The notes: generated by a model not told the origin, from the sequence alone. A stretch of DNA of 64,000 bases from Methanofastidiosum sp. (GCA_013178285.1 JABLXD010000001.1:186001-250000); one strand, 5' to 3'. Shown: positions 52,754-61,009, counted from the first letter of the stretch. Translations and numbers: made by a program.

Positions 52754-54058
52754 ATGTTCGAACGCTTGAGAGGTACGAGGGACTTTCTTCCAAATGAGAT
52801 GGCTGCAAGAAAGAAAGTTTTTTCATCGATAAAAAAAACTGTTGAGGAATTTGGTTTTTTTGAAACAGATACGCCAGCAATCGAACTATTTGAACTTTAT
52901 TCTATAAAAAGTGGTGAAGAGATCATTGAAGAGCTTTATGCCTTTCAAGACAAAGGTGGCAGGATGATCTCTTTGCGCCCGGAACTTACCCCTTCAATTG
53001 TCAGGGTATTAGTTTCAAGGGCTAAAGAGTTATCCTTTCCTGTGAAATGGTATTCTATACCAAGACTCTGGAGGTATGAAAGGCCACAGAGCGGTAGATT
53101 AAGAGAGTTCTATCAGCTTAACATTGACATTTTTGGATCAGAAGATCCAAGGTCAGACAGTGAAGTTATTTCTTGTGCTATTAAATTACTCTGTGACCTG
53201 GGATTTGATGAATCTGACATTGAGGTAAGGATATCAGATAGAAGAATGCTTCATGAATTTCTATTAAATCTTGGAATCGATAGTTACCAGGACGTTCTTA
53301 AAATTATAGACAAGAGGGAAAAGGTAAGTGAAAATGACTTTAATGAAATGCTTACCGAGATAGGAATGAGTGCTACACAAATAAAAGAAATAGAAGATTT
53401 TCTTAATTCTAAAGGTAACTTTTTAAAATCAATTGAAAACCTATCTAAAATCTACAAAGGAGAAGGCATCTCAAATGTTATTGAATCGCTGAGAAAGATT
53501 GCAGAAAATCTAAATGACAGGGGCTATGAAAAATTTACGACATTTGACCCATCGATTGTAAGAGGGCTTGACTACTATACGGGCATGGTATTTGAAGTCC
53601 ATGATAGGAAAAGAGAATTCAGGGCTCTATTTGGTGGAGGCCGATATGATAATCTAGCAGAGCTCTTTGGAGGAGAGCATATACCGGCCGTTGGATTTGG
53701 GATGGGTGATGCGGTATTAGAGCTCATGATGAGGCGAAAAAACATATGGCCTGAAGAAAAAGTTGAGATTGATGTTTTCATTGCGACTATTGGAAATGTA
53801 GAGAAGGAAGTTTCAAAGTTATTGACTAGTTTAAGAAATTCTGGGTTTAGAGTTGATTTTGACTTTATGAGCAGGAATTTATCAAATCAGATGAAATTTG
53901 CAAACAAGCTTGGTGCAAATTCTCTTTTGATAATAGGTGAAAGGGATCTAAAAGAGGGAAATTTAACTCTCCGTGACCTAAAATCTGGGGAAGAAAGTAA
54001 AATTTCCTTTGATAAATTTGTTTCTACGCCTTCAAAGTATTTAACGAAAGTTTTATAA
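52754..54058 (+). CDS. hisS: Histidyl-tRNA synthetase
   Basis: 434 residues from the ATG at 52754, which follows GGTG by five bases; the TTG four codons earlier is inside that site. Class II motif 2 is PRLWRYERPQSGRLREFYQL, the histidine-specific signature is IVRGLDYYTGMVFEV, motif 3 is ALFGGGRYDNLAELFGG..PAVGFGMG, and an anticodon-binding domain closes the chain. Cytoplasmic. Confidence 0.96.
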   Translation: MFERLRGTRDFLPNEMAARKKVFSSIKKTVEEFGFFETDTPAIELFELYSIKSGEEIIEELYAFQDKGGRMISLRPELTPSIVRVLVSRAKELSFPVKWYSIPRLWRYERPQSGRLREFYQLNIDIFGSEDPRSDSEVISCAIKLLCDLGFDESDIEVRISDRRMLHEFLLNLGIDSYQDVLKIIDKREKVSENDFNEMLTEIGMSATQIKEIEDFLNSKGNFLKSIENLSKIYKGEGISNVIESLRKIAENLNDRGYEKFTTFDPSIVRGLDYYTGMVFEVHDRKREFRALFGGGRYDNLAELFGGEHIPAVGFGMGDAVLELMMRRKNIWPEEKVEIDVFIATIGNVEKEVSKLLTSLRNSGFRVDFDFMSRNLSNQMKFANKLGANSLLIIGERDLKEGNLTLRDLKSGEESKISFDKFVSTPSKYLTKVL

Positions 54059-54083
54059 AATACTTAAAGGCTATCTTGATTAA

Positions 54084-54154
54084 GCCGGGGTTGTCGAGAG
54101 GCTCGGCCTCGGACTGCAGATCCGATTACGAGGGTTCAACTCCCTCCCCCGGCT
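54084..54154 (+). tRNA. tRNA-Cys (GCA)
   Basis: Acceptor GCCGGGG/CCCCGGC; anticodon arm TCGGA-CTGCAGA-TCCGA with anticodon GCA; T arm GAGGG-TTCAACT-CCCTC; discriminator T, as expected for Cys. No intron. Starts 25 bases after hisS. Confidence 0.92.
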
Positions 54155-54161
54155 TCGCAAA

Positions 54162-54305
54162 GGGGACATGGTGTAACCAGGCCATCATCATGGACTCCAG
54201 AATCCTTTCCAGATGAAAGAGATAACTGATGGCATTTGCCGATGAAGAAATTCTGGAGTTTGATGGGGAAATCCATGGATCAGGGTTCAAATCCCTGTGT
54301 CCCCA
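54162..54305 (+). tRNA. tRNA-Trp (CCA) with about 70-base intron
   Basis: Acceptor GGGGACA/TGTCCCC, discriminator A; anticodon arm ATGGA-CTCCAGA with anticodon CCA at 54197-54199, closed by TCCAT at 54272-54276 after an intron (about 54202-54271). T arm CAGGG-TTCAAAT-CCCTG. The intron lies after position 37/38, and TTTCC near its start can pair with GGAAA near its end, as in a bulge-helix-bulge. It contains box C/D-like elements (see the ncRNA entry). Confidence 0.93.
54202..54271 (+). ncRNA. Box C/D-like guide RNA within tRNA-Trp intron
   Basis: The intron carries AGATGAA (54211-54217, C box), CTGA (54226-54229, D'), CGATGAA (54240-54246, C'), and TTGA (54260-54263, D). Just upstream of the D-like box, TTCTGGAGT (54251-54259) is exactly complementary to ACTCCAGAA of the anticodon loop, the arrangement known from Haloferax and Methanococcus, where the intron guides 2'-O-methylation of C34 and U39 in its own tRNA. 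The D box is TTGA rather than CTGA, which slightly weakens the call. Confidence 0.7.
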
Positions 54306-54321
54306 CTTTAAGGTTGATTTT

Positions 54322-54765
54322 ATGAATACTTCAAATTTTACTTCAATATCCAAACTTGTTAGACCTGAAAATTTAAATCATCATGGGACCCTTTTTGCAG
54401 GTGTAACTTCAATGTGGTTTGTTGAGGCTGCTTTCATTGAAGCTGCAAGGGTATATGGAGATCCTACAAAAATTGTTTGTATAAAAGTTCATGGTATGAA
54501 ATTTATTAGACCTGGAAATAATGGAGATATTCTAGAGATTAAATCAGTTTTGGCGCATGTTGGAAAAACAAGCCTTACCATCTATACAAGGATATACAAA
54601 AGAAATACGGGAGATCAACATGTTGACGGGTTTGTTACAGTTGATGAAAATGGTAAATCCATGCCCCATGGGATTAAATATGAAAAGCCGACTGAAGGAG
54701 AAGGATTAACACTCTGGAATGAAGTAGAGAGATTAAAACATTCTGATACCCAGACTAAATTGTAA
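54322..54765 (+). CDS. Hotdog-fold acyl-CoA thioesterase
   Basis: 147 residues from the ATG at 54322; an earlier ATG in the frame lies inside tRNA-Trp. NLNHHGTLFAGVTSMWFVEA is the H-x-G-T-L-F-G-G-like motif of BACH/YciA thioesterases (here A in place of the second G). IKVHGMKFIRPGNNGDILEI and GKTSLTIYTRIYKRN follow. It hydrolyses acyl-CoA; acyl preference is unknown. Confidence 0.85.
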   Translation: MNTSNFTSISKLVRPENLNHHGTLFAGVTSMWFVEAAFIEAARVYGDPTKIVCIKVHGMKFIRPGNNGDILEIKSVLAHVGKTSLTIYTRIYKRNTGDQHVDGFVTVDENGKSMPHGIKYEKPTEGEGLTLWNEVERLKHSDTQTKL

Positions 54766-54774
54766 TATAATTAA

Positions 54775-54859
54775 GGAGGGGTTGCCGAGCTTGGCCAAAG
54801 GCGCAGGATTCAGGGTCCTGTCACGTAGGTGTTCGGGGGTTCGAATCCCCCTCCCTCCA
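54775..54859 (+). tRNA. tRNA-Leu (CAG)
   Basis: Acceptor GGAGGGG pairs with TCCCTCC through one G-T. Anticodon arm CAGGA-TTCAGGG-TCCTG with anticodon CAG at 54811-54813; long variable arm (TCACGTAGGTGTTC); T arm CGGGG-TTCGAAT-CCCCC-like. No intron. Starts ten bases after the thioesterase. Confidence 0.93.
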
Positions 54860-54880
54860 CTTCTTTTCGTTAAAATAGTA

Positions 54881-54994
54881 CTAGAAAAGGGAAAAATTTC
54901 CTTTATTACTTTCCCTATTTTTTTCCCTATTTTCCCTATTTTTTGCCATATCTTTATATATAGGGAAAATCTTCATATTATACACCTATAGGTG
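54881..54994 (+). promoter_or_regulatory. Repeat-rich promoter region of chagasin-like copy 3
   Basis: Near-tandem copies of TTTCCCTATTTT (within about 54910-54945) lie between the inversely oriented GGGAAAAATTTCC (54890-54901) and TAGGGAAAA (54961-54969). The TATA-like CTTTATATA is at 54951-54960, and CACCTATAGGTG (54983-54994), a perfect 12-base palindrome, contains the AGGTG ribosome binding site. Confidence 0.5.
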
Positions 54995-55000
54995 ATAATT

Positions 55001-55540
55001 ATGAAGAAAATATTAGCTATGACGATATCCTTACTATTTGTAGTAAGCGTTTTTGGTATTGCCTCAACGATGGCTGAATGTCAATTCGACGAAGGATACT
55101 ATAAAATCAGTAACAATACGCCCAAAGTTGGAGAAACATTTTCAATTACTCTAGAAAAAGCCGCTATGGGTAGTGTTAAAATCGAAGGTAAAACAGTCGA
55201 TCAAATAACTTTAGAAATTGTTGCAAATAAGAAACTCCCTTACCAAATAGGTACTGTTGAGTTAATAAATGTAGAATATTATAAAGCAGATGGCACATTA
55301 ATTTACAGCGGACTCGTATTACCAGATGCTCTGCCATCTCCAGATTTTCCACATTGGGGTGAACTTGCTCCAAAAAGTTGGGACGATGTTGCATCAATAA
55401 GATGGATATTCAGAGCAGTGAAGCCAGGCAAATTGACTTTAAATGGAGCATGTGGTGAAATAGAAACAGTCACAATCCTTTCCAAAGATCTGCCATTCAA
55501 ATTCTTTGCAAAACTATTTGGCTTTGGACAGAAAAAATAA
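55001..55540 (+). CDS. Secreted chagasin-like/Ig-fold protein with conserved C-terminal tail, copy 3
   Basis: 179 residues from the ATG at 55001, six bases after AGGTGA. Signal peptide MKKILAMTISLLFVVSVFGI is nearly the same as in the two copies near 25 kb. The middle domain (NNTPKVGETFSITLEKAAMG, IRWIFRAVKPGKLTLNGACG) is chagasin-like. It ends LPFKFFAKLFGFGQKK, a looser version of the shared FMKILGFG tail. Located next to tRNA-Leu, far from its paralogs. Confidence 0.65.
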   Translation: MKKILAMTISLLFVVSVFGIASTMAECQFDEGYYKISNNTPKVGETFSITLEKAAMGSVKIEGKTVDQITLEIVANKKLPYQIGTVELINVEYYKADGTLIYSGLVLPDALPSPDFPHWGELAPKSWDDVASIRWIFRAVKPGKLTLNGACGEIETVTILSKDLPFKFFAKLFGFGQKK

Positions 55541-55547
55541 ATATTTT

Positions 55548-55730
55548 TTATTCTTTTAATTTTCTTGATTCTTCCCTTCCTTTTGTTATCAAATATATTC
55601 CAGCGACTAATGATACTGCCAATATAACGATGTCCATAAATTCAAAATAAAGGGAGTTTGTAAATCTATAGTAGAGTACAGACAATCCTGATCCGATGCA
55701 AAGGCACCCTAAAAGTAGTTTGTAATTCAT
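55548..55730 (-). CDS. Small two-helix membrane protein
   Basis: 60 residues: MNYKLLLGCLCIGSGLSVLY, a second helix (MDIVILAVSLVAGIYLITKG) and a charged tail. No family recognised. It converges with the chagasin-like gene. Small size leaves some doubt, but the hydrophobic pattern is coherent and the tail is basic, as expected inside. Confidence 0.5.
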   Translation of the reverse strand: MNYKLLLGCLCIGSGLSVLYYRFTNSLYFEFMDIVILAVSLVAGIYLITKGREESRKLKE

Positions 55731-55801
55731 GATTTGATTATAACTAAACCACTTAAAATAGTTTCTATTGCCAAGTTCTTATTAGACGTATGATAAATAA
55801 T

Positions 55802-55818
55802 TATAACTATAAGTTATA
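55802..55818. promoter_or_regulatory. Inverted repeat upstream of the DsrE-like gene
   Basis: TATAACT (55802-55808), ATA, AGTTATA (55812-55818), followed by a TATA-like AATATATAAA (55830-55839) and the ATG at 55873. Candidate operator for a dimeric repressor. Such AT-rich palindromes also arise by chance. Confidence 0.35.
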
Positions 55819-55872
55819 TTAATACCAAAAAATATATAAACTAGAATATAATTTTATTATTGGGGTGAACAG

Positions 55873-56220
55873 ATGAAGAAGATAGCAATAGTTGCTTATA
55901 CAGATGAGATTGGAACTTTTATCGATGCACTGCAAAGTGGATTAGAAAAGAGAAAAAATGGTGATGATGTCAAACTAATCATTGAAGGAAATGCTACTCA
56001 TTATCTAAAGGACATATCAAAGTCCGATGAAAAATACAAAAAAATATTCGAAACTGCACGTAAGAATGGATTGATAGATTGTGTATGTGAAACATGTAGC
56101 AAAAAAACAAACACGATTGATTATGCGAAAAATCAGGGATTACATCTAAGCGGTGAGTCATACGGCCATCCAAGTCTATTCAATTATTCTAGAGTGGGTT
56201 ATGAAATAATCTATTTCTAA
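55873..56220 (+). CDS. DsrE-like family protein
   Basis: 115 residues: KKIAIVAYTDEIGTFIDALQ, KLIIEGNATHYLKDIS, and a cysteine pair IDCVCETCSKKTN, with GHPSLFNYSRVGYEI at the end. DsrE-like proteins relay sulfur or act as peroxiredoxin-like partners. The cysteine cluster would be the active thiol. GGGGTG lies seven bases before the start. Confidence 0.65.
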   Translation: MKKIAIVAYTDEIGTFIDALQSGLEKRKNGDDVKLIIEGNATHYLKDISKSDEKYKKIFETARKNGLIDCVCETCSKKTNTIDYAKNQGLHLSGESYGHPSLFNYSRVGYEIIYF

Positions 56221-56240
56221 AAATTAAAGATTTATAAAAT

Positions 56241-56933
56241 CTATTTTTTTAATATTCCTTCAACTTCAACTTTTGACATGCCTGGCCTAATATCATTAGA
56301 ATAAAGTATCTCTATCATTTTTCTATCAATTTCTGAATAATTTAAAGTTTGAGTCCAACCTTCATAAAATATACTGTCACGATACTTGAAGGAGTCCTTC
56401 ATAAGACCTAAAGACTGCGTTAGCTCTTCTCTTATCATGTGGGATCTTTCCTCTTGTAGAAGTGAATCATCAGTTGCAATGCAAATGTCACATTCATAAA
56501 TAACATTATTTCTCCATCTGCAGTTGAAGTACCCATAGTTCCCAGGTTTTGCATTACAGATAGAAAAGTCAGACAGTGGAACAAAGTTAATTTTTATATT
56601 TTCATTAGTATTCACAATAGTCAGGTATACTTTGTCACCAATAAGTTCGTTGATATCTGAGATCACCTGATTCACAGCTTCCATATCCTTTTCTCTTGGA
56701 TTTCCATTAATTTTTATTCTAATATCAGAATCCCATTTTCTAATAACCTGTAAATTGTTTCCATACTCAGTTCCGAGAGCTATTTCTGTAAAGTATTCAA
56801 TCTCCTTATCACTATAGATATAGGAATTTTGTGTCTGTTCAGGGATAGGTGTTGGCTCATCATAAGTTACGCAACAAACTGAGAATAAACCTAAAAGAAA
56901 TATAAATGAAAAAATTATTATCTTACTAATCAC
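56241..56933 (-). CDS. Lipoprotein, DUF2927-like predicted metallopeptidase fold
   Basis: About 230 residues from a GTG at 56933; the longer frame to 57095 overlaps the divergent gene and is unlikely. LLGLFSVCCVTYDE is a lipobox-like start. The C-terminal domain has SLLQEERSHMIREELTQSLG, LMKDSFKYRDSIFYEG and YSEIDRKMIEILY, typical of DUF2927, whose H/E-rich motif resembles zinc peptidases but lacks a clear HExxH here. A TATA-like TTATATAT lies about 25 bases upstream of the GTG, suggesting a leaderless start. Confidence 0.6.
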   Translation of the reverse strand: MISKIIIFSFIFLLGLFSVCCVTYDEPTPIPEQTQNSYIYSDKEIEYFTEIALGTEYGNNLQVIRKWDSDIRIKINGNPREKDMEAVNQVISDINELIGDKVYLTIVNTNENIKINFVPLSDFSICNAKPGNYGYFNCRWRNNVIYECDICIATDDSLLQEERSHMIREELTQSLGLMKDSFKYRDSIFYEGWTQTLNYSEIDRKMIEILYSNDIRPGMSKVEVEGILKK

Positions 56934-57033
56934 AATTAATAATAAGAAGTAGGATATATAATAATATGGTATTATACATCTAATTAAAAGCGATAAACTT
57001 AATAAACTAATTTCAGAATTAGGGTCGACTAAT

Positions 57034-57342
57034 ATGAATAACGATATACCCCGTGATGCAATAAAAAATTTACTTTTTGAGATTATATGCGCCATAGATT
57101 CGGCAGAATATCAGATATCAGTCAAAGAAGTAGAGGATCACATTGAATCAGGAAAAATTATGGAATTTCTGGGAAAACGCATAAGTATTGTACAATTGAC
57201 AGGTAACGAGTGTGAAGTAATAAATGAAGAATTGAAGAAGTTCCTGGGTGTTGCAAGGCCAAATGTAGAAAGTTACTGGGGCGTTAAAAATTCTGGATTG
57301 TGTTTTCTTGCTTCGCTTATAATAGAAGAATTCTGGAAGTAA
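57034..57342 (+). CDS. Hypothetical protein
   Basis: 102 residues, mostly helical and acidic: MNNDIPRDAIKNLLFEIICA, EVEDHIESGKIMEFLGKR, ISIVQLTGNECEVINEELKK, and IIEEFWK at the end. No family recognised. GGGTCG lies upstream. It converges with the small membrane gene at 57344. Confidence 0.6.
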   Translation: MNNDIPRDAIKNLLFEIICAIDSAEYQISVKEVEDHIESGKIMEFLGKRISIVQLTGNECEVINEELKKFLGVARPNVESYWGVKNSGLCFLASLIIEEFWK

Positions 57343-57343
57343 A

Positions 57344-57463
57344 TTATTTCTTTTTATTGCCCCTCTTTTTATAGTAGTACAATACCCCACCGAATATTAA
57401 TAGAGGAACTGATGCTCTAAAAAAAAGTGCGATTATTAGTGTTTGAAGTGGTGTAAATTCCAT
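57344..57463 (-). CDS. 39-residue single-helix membrane protein of the malonate operon
   Basis: MEFTPLQTLIIALFFRASVP followed by LLIFGGVLYYYKKRGNKKK: one membrane helix and a basic tail. GGAGGTATAGGTC precedes the ATG, with the GGAGG inside the end of mdcB, so translation is coupled. It could be a tiny OadG/MadG-like assembly subunit of a Na+-coupled decarboxylase or a transporter helper; no match is evident. It is the last gene of the operon. Confidence 0.7.
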   Translation of the reverse strand: MEFTPLQTLIIALFFRASVPLLIFGGVLYYYKKRGNKKK

Positions 57464-57466
57464 GAC

Positions 57467-58318
57467 CTATACCTCCCTTTCAATGAAGTAAAAGAATAAA
57501 GTTGCGCTCAGTAAATCGGCTGCACCGCCGGGGCTGATATTCCTTTTTAGAAACTCCATTTCGATATCTAAAATTTTTGACATCCCTGTTGTCGTTAAAA
57601 CTCCACCAACTTTAATTATCTCATCTGCTTTTTTCTGGATGTCATAGTATGTATCGATTCCATTTCGTGAAATTATATTTGTGTCTTCGGCTCTTGACAT
57701 TATGGCAATTAATGCGTGAAGGGAGGATTTATTTAGATCTTGAGTTTTCTCATATGCTTTTTTAAACTCAGGGAGCCCCAGCTCCATTACAGTTGGTAGG
57801 CCTTTTTCTACTTCCCCCCTAATTCCTGTAATCCCGTGTTTTACAAAAGTGTTTTCTCCTTTTGAAAGAGATTTTTTTCCTTTTTTTATTGAACCTAGTT
57901 CCTTCTCAGTTAAGCCAGCTGTTATCTTAGAAACTGAAGAAGAGACATTTTTTGGAGAGAGTCTTCTTTTATTTAATAAATATCCTGAGGATCCAAGTAT
58001 CAAATAAAAAAGAAATATAAGGCCTTTTTGAGTATTAACTCCATTTGTAACCTCAAACATCCTCTCTTCGACATCAAGACCGAGTTTTCTTAGAGGAGGG
58101 AGCATTTTACCTAAATCACCCTTATAGTTATAGCCAAAGTGAGACACTTCCTTAAAGCCCTGACTCAATACAGCTGTGCTTTTCAAGAAAAGTGTGAAGT
58201 CCATATCCCTATGTGCACCAGATGAAAACGGAGTTACAAGACCTGGTTTTGGGTGTGTCGATACTTCAAGGAGAATACTTCTAGTTGCCAGCTCCCCTAG
58301 TATGTCTACTTTTTTCAT
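57467..58318 (-). CDS. mdcB: Triphosphoribosyl-dephospho-CoA synthase
   Basis: 283 residues. EVSTHPKPGLVTPFSSGAHR, then DMDFTLFLKS is the CitG/MdcB signature, with the MSRAEDTNIISRNGID, YYD region later. Makes 2'-(5''-triphosphoribosyl)-3'-dephospho-CoA, the precursor of the malonate decarboxylase ACP prosthetic group. Start overlaps the MdcG stop by four bases (ATGA). Confidence 0.92.
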   Translation of the reverse strand: MKKVDILGELATRSILLEVSTHPKPGLVTPFSSGAHRDMDFTLFLKSTAVLSQGFKEVSHFGYNYKGDLGKMLPPLRKLGLDVEERMFEVTNGVNTQKGLIFLFYLILGSSGYLLNKRRLSPKNVSSSVSKITAGLTEKELGSIKKGKKSLSKGENTFVKHGITGIRGEVEKGLPTVMELGLPEFKKAYEKTQDLNKSSLHALIAIMSRAEDTNIISRNGIDTYYDIQKKADEIIKVGGVLTTTGMSKILDIEMEFLKRNISPGGAADLLSATLFFYFIEREV

Positions 58319-58962
58319 AGGTATGCCTCAATGCTCTTTCTATCTAATAATACAACGTCTCTTAATCCTTTCCCAAGCAGTGTATCGCTTTCTGATGCAT
58401 ACTCTTTAAGGTTTATGCCATATCCTGATTTAAGGTGAATTTCTACATCGATCTTAATTCCTAAACCAGATTCAATCTCATTGCATAAAGATAGAAGGGC
58501 GATTAATTCATCTTGATTGTAATTTTTTACGATTAGATCAAGATCTGATTTATTGTGAGTATAGAGCAATCCCGTAATAATTTCTAGTGAAGTTGAGCCC
58601 CATACACCTACCTTAAATTCACTCTTTATTTTAGATAATGCAGATAATGCAGGAGTTCTTGATTCAAATTTAAAGTTGGAAATTTCATATGGCGTTATTA
58701 GTTTTGTAATTTTATCTCCATAGACGTAAGTTGCATATCTAAGCCTTCTCCCATTTTCGGTATAAGGATGCACAAATCCGATAAAGACTTTCTCATTTTC
58801 AGAATAATAGTTTTCTCCTTGAATAGATTCTAGTTCATCGCGTCTTACTATTCCAGGTAAGGCATTCTGAAGTATAAGTTTCTTAAAATTCTCATTTTGA
58901 ACTAGCGACGTGTCGATTTCTCTCCAGTCTGAAAATACAAGATCGTGTCTCTGGAAAATCAT
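58315..58962 (-). CDS. mdcG: Phosphoribosyl-dephospho-CoA transferase (holo-ACP synthase)
   Basis: 215 residues: MIFQRHDLVFSDW... N-terminus, and the nucleotidyltransferase motif VGVWGSTSLEIITGLLYTHN with SDLDLIVK (residues 139-146). Attaches the prosthetic group made by MdcB to a serine of the ACP encoded at 61986. Eight bases after the ligase gene. Confidence 0.9.
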   Translation of the reverse strand: MIFQRHDLVFSDWREIDTSLVQNENFKKLILQNALPGIVRRDELESIQGENYYSENEKVFIGFVHPYTENGRRLRYATYVYGDKITKLITPYEISNFKFESRTPALSALSKIKSEFKVGVWGSTSLEIITGLLYTHNKSDLDLIVKNYNQDELIALLSLCNEIESGLGIKIDVEIHLKSGYGINLKEYASESDTLLGKGLRDVVLLDRKSIEAYL

Positions 58963-58970
58963 GATGAGAT

Positions 58971-60089
58971 TTACCTATCCTTTACCCAGCAAGGGTCTTT
59001 GACGCTTAAAGTTTGGTAGTCAAGCTGTGCTTGAACAAGTAGGTCAAACATTCTAGTCTTTACAGGCCCTTCGATGAGAATTGGATCATGATTTTCTTCA
59101 TATCCTTTTGGTATTATTGAAGGTAAAAGCTCTAAAACTGTTCTATCAGAGTTTAAGACTACATCTTCGGGAACTTTAGCTATTTTGGATTTTATTCTCA
59201 ATATGCTGCGGCATGCCCTTTCAATTGTTTGTTTGGCATTTAATGTTGTTTCTCTGACATAAATTTCATAATCGGGTTGAGTTCTAGCCCTCATGTAAGT
59301 AATAATTTTACCATTTTTGTCAAGTGCGTGTCCAGATTCAACAACAGGGAAACTGTCGCCTGTAGGAAGGCCACCAACAACTGCTTCTTTGAAATCACGG
59401 CCCACATCAGATCTTACAAATTCGATGTCCTCTCTTACTGGATTTCCATTCATTGCAATCCAGCCAAATTCCTGGGTACCGTATATATCATTGACTCTTG
59501 CACCTAAGATATCTTTTATAATGTCAACAGCTTCTAGATCTAATGGAGTACCAATACAGTTAACTATATCTACGTGGGGCAAATCTTCAGCGATATTTAA
59601 TTTTATGGCATCTTTTAAAGAAGCTTTCAAAAATGCAGATTCGCCGAATATTACATTTGGTTCTTTGTAATATAAATCCATTAAGAAAGAATCTCTAGAG
59701 GATTTTGTTAGAAATGTCCATGTAACACCCAACTCTTCCAATGCATTTCTTGTTATGGCATTTAGTAGGGGCGGGTAACAGAACATTGCTTTTTGGCCTT
59801 CTTTTACTCCTGCCATTTTTAATGCGTTTTTACCAACGTTTTTCCTATATTCTTTTTCGTTTGGTGTTATTCCAACAATATTCTGCCAAGCGGTAGTTCC
59901 AGTAGTAAAAGTAATGTATGCATAGTTTAAGGGGGTATGTACTTCTTCTATAATGTGAGCTGCAGTAGGGCCATTGATACCCTTATCAGCAAGTGTTCTA
60001 TGCTTCATTTCATCGAAAGAAGGAACTGTAGAAAAGGTTTCAACGCTATCTTTTAAATCTTCAAAATAGGTATTTGATTTTTTTACCAT
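58971..60089 (-). CDS. Adenylate-forming ligase, probable acetate:ACP ligase (MadH-like)
   Basis: 372 residues with ANL-superfamily motifs: the P-loop-like YITFTTGTTAWQN (about 59-70) and DIYGTQEFGWIAMNG (about 197-210). Shorter than phenylacetate-CoA ligases, and it lacks an obvious C-terminal lysine motif. In Malonomonas rubra the mad cluster contains MadH, an ACP-SH:acetate ligase that activates the carrier protein; position here between carboxyltransferase subunits and MdcG fits that role. Function inferred. Confidence 0.75.
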   Translation of the reverse strand: MVKKSNTYFEDLKDSVETFSTVPSFDEMKHRTLADKGINGPTAAHIIEEVHTPLNYAYITFTTGTTAWQNIVGITPNEKEYRKNVGKNALKMAGVKEGQKAMFCYPPLLNAITRNALEELGVTWTFLTKSSRDSFLMDLYYKEPNVIFGESAFLKASLKDAIKLNIAEDLPHVDIVNCIGTPLDLEAVDIIKDILGARVNDIYGTQEFGWIAMNGNPVREDIEFVRSDVGRDFKEAVVGGLPTGDSFPVVESGHALDKNGKIITYMRARTQPDYEIYVRETTLNAKQTIERACRSILRIKSKIAKVPEDVVLNSDRTVLELLPSIIPKGYEENHDPILIEGPVKTRMFDLLVQAQLDYQTLSVKDPCWVKDR

Positions 60090-60133
60090 TTTAATTCCTC
60101 AAAATATAAAAATTTAAAATAAAGGAAAATAAA

Positions 60134-61009
60134 TTATAAGAGCTCAGGGAGCATCTTTTCGTATTCTTCTTGCATCTTCTTGATGGCTTCCATTCTCTTC
60201 TTTCTGCCGCCTCTCTGTGCACCGACTTCTCCTCTGTGCCAAATTCCAAGTTGATCGTCTTTACCTTGCTTTCTGAGATCTCTAACTTCCTTTACTGTTT
60301 TAAGTATAGTAGCCCTCATATCCTCAGGTTTCTTAACCATTTCATCGATTCCACCGAGGTCGTAGAAAAACTCTGCTCCTGATGCAAATACTGGATTTGT
60401 CTTGACAAGTTCGTTTAGTCTTTCCAAAGGAATCTTTGTAATTACTGCGATACTTGTTGTAGGCATGACGTGGACAATTGTTCCGTAATCACGTGGAAGT
60501 GCAAGAATTCTGTCTGAAAGAAGTCCGTGGCATAAGAATCCACCGCTGACTGCCCTTCCTATAATCATTCCAATTACAGGATGACCTGCAAGTCTTGCAT
60601 CTTCAATTGCGAACTGATATGAAGCTGTTCCTTTTGTCATTCCGACAATTTCTTCTATTTTTCCTGGGCTGTTTCCTGGGGTATCGATTAAAAGGACAAT
60701 AGGTCTCTTCTTGTCTTTTGGTCTGTCTTTGTCTGCGTCGATTGTAGCATAAATTGCCTGAGAGAATTTGTAAGCTTCTTCCATTCCCAAGATCCCGCTG
60801 TAAACAACTCTAAATCTGGGATTTGGCCTTCTGGAATTGTTAGCAAGAACGGAACATACCTCTCCATCTAACATTGCCTGACCTACCATTACTGGTGGAG
60901 CAAGTTCTTTATCTAGATGAGTAGTTCCAATTACGTTTTCTTGGAAGGTATCTTTGTCAAATATCATCTGGATTGCTTCTTCAGTCTTTCCAATAAGTGA
61001 TGTTACCAT
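60134..61009 (-). CDS. Malonate decarboxylase carboxyltransferase subunit (MdcE/MadD type)
   Basis: 291 residues with a crotonase-like fold: RFRVVYSGILGMEEAYKFSQ, LLIDTPGNSPGKIEEIVG, GMIIGRAVSGGFLCHGLLSD, and VHVMPTTSIAVITKIPLERL. Pairs with the upstream MdcD/MadC subunit to move the carboxyl group from malonyl-S-ACP. Begins directly after its partner's stop. Confidence 0.9.
   Translation of the reverse strand: MVTSLIGKTEEAIQMIFDKDTFQENVIGTTHLDKELAPPVMVGQAMLDGEVCSVLANNSRRPNPRFRVVYSGILGMEEAYKFSQAIYATIDADKDRPKDKKRPIVLLIDTPGNSPGKIEEIVGMTKGTASYQFAIEDARLAGHPVIGMIIGRAVSGGFLCHGLLSDRILALPRDYGTIVHVMPTTSIAVITKIPLERLNELVKTNPVFASGAEFFYDLGGIDEMVKKPEDMRATILKTVKEVRDLRKQGKDDQLGIWHRGEVGAQRGGRKKRMEAIKKMQEEYEKMLPELL

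Noticed and set aside
54126-54353. 75-residue minus-strand frame ending RDLNPDP... across the tRNA-Cys and tRNA-Trp genes.
   Set aside because: A classic spurious ORF produced by reading a tRNA backwards; it covers tRNA-Trp and its intron.
56934-57095. Extending the DUF2927-like lipoprotein to the upstream ATG at 57095.
   Set aside because: This would put 54 non-family residues before the lipobox and overlap the divergent gene at 57034; a GTG at 56933 gives a proper lipoprotein start.
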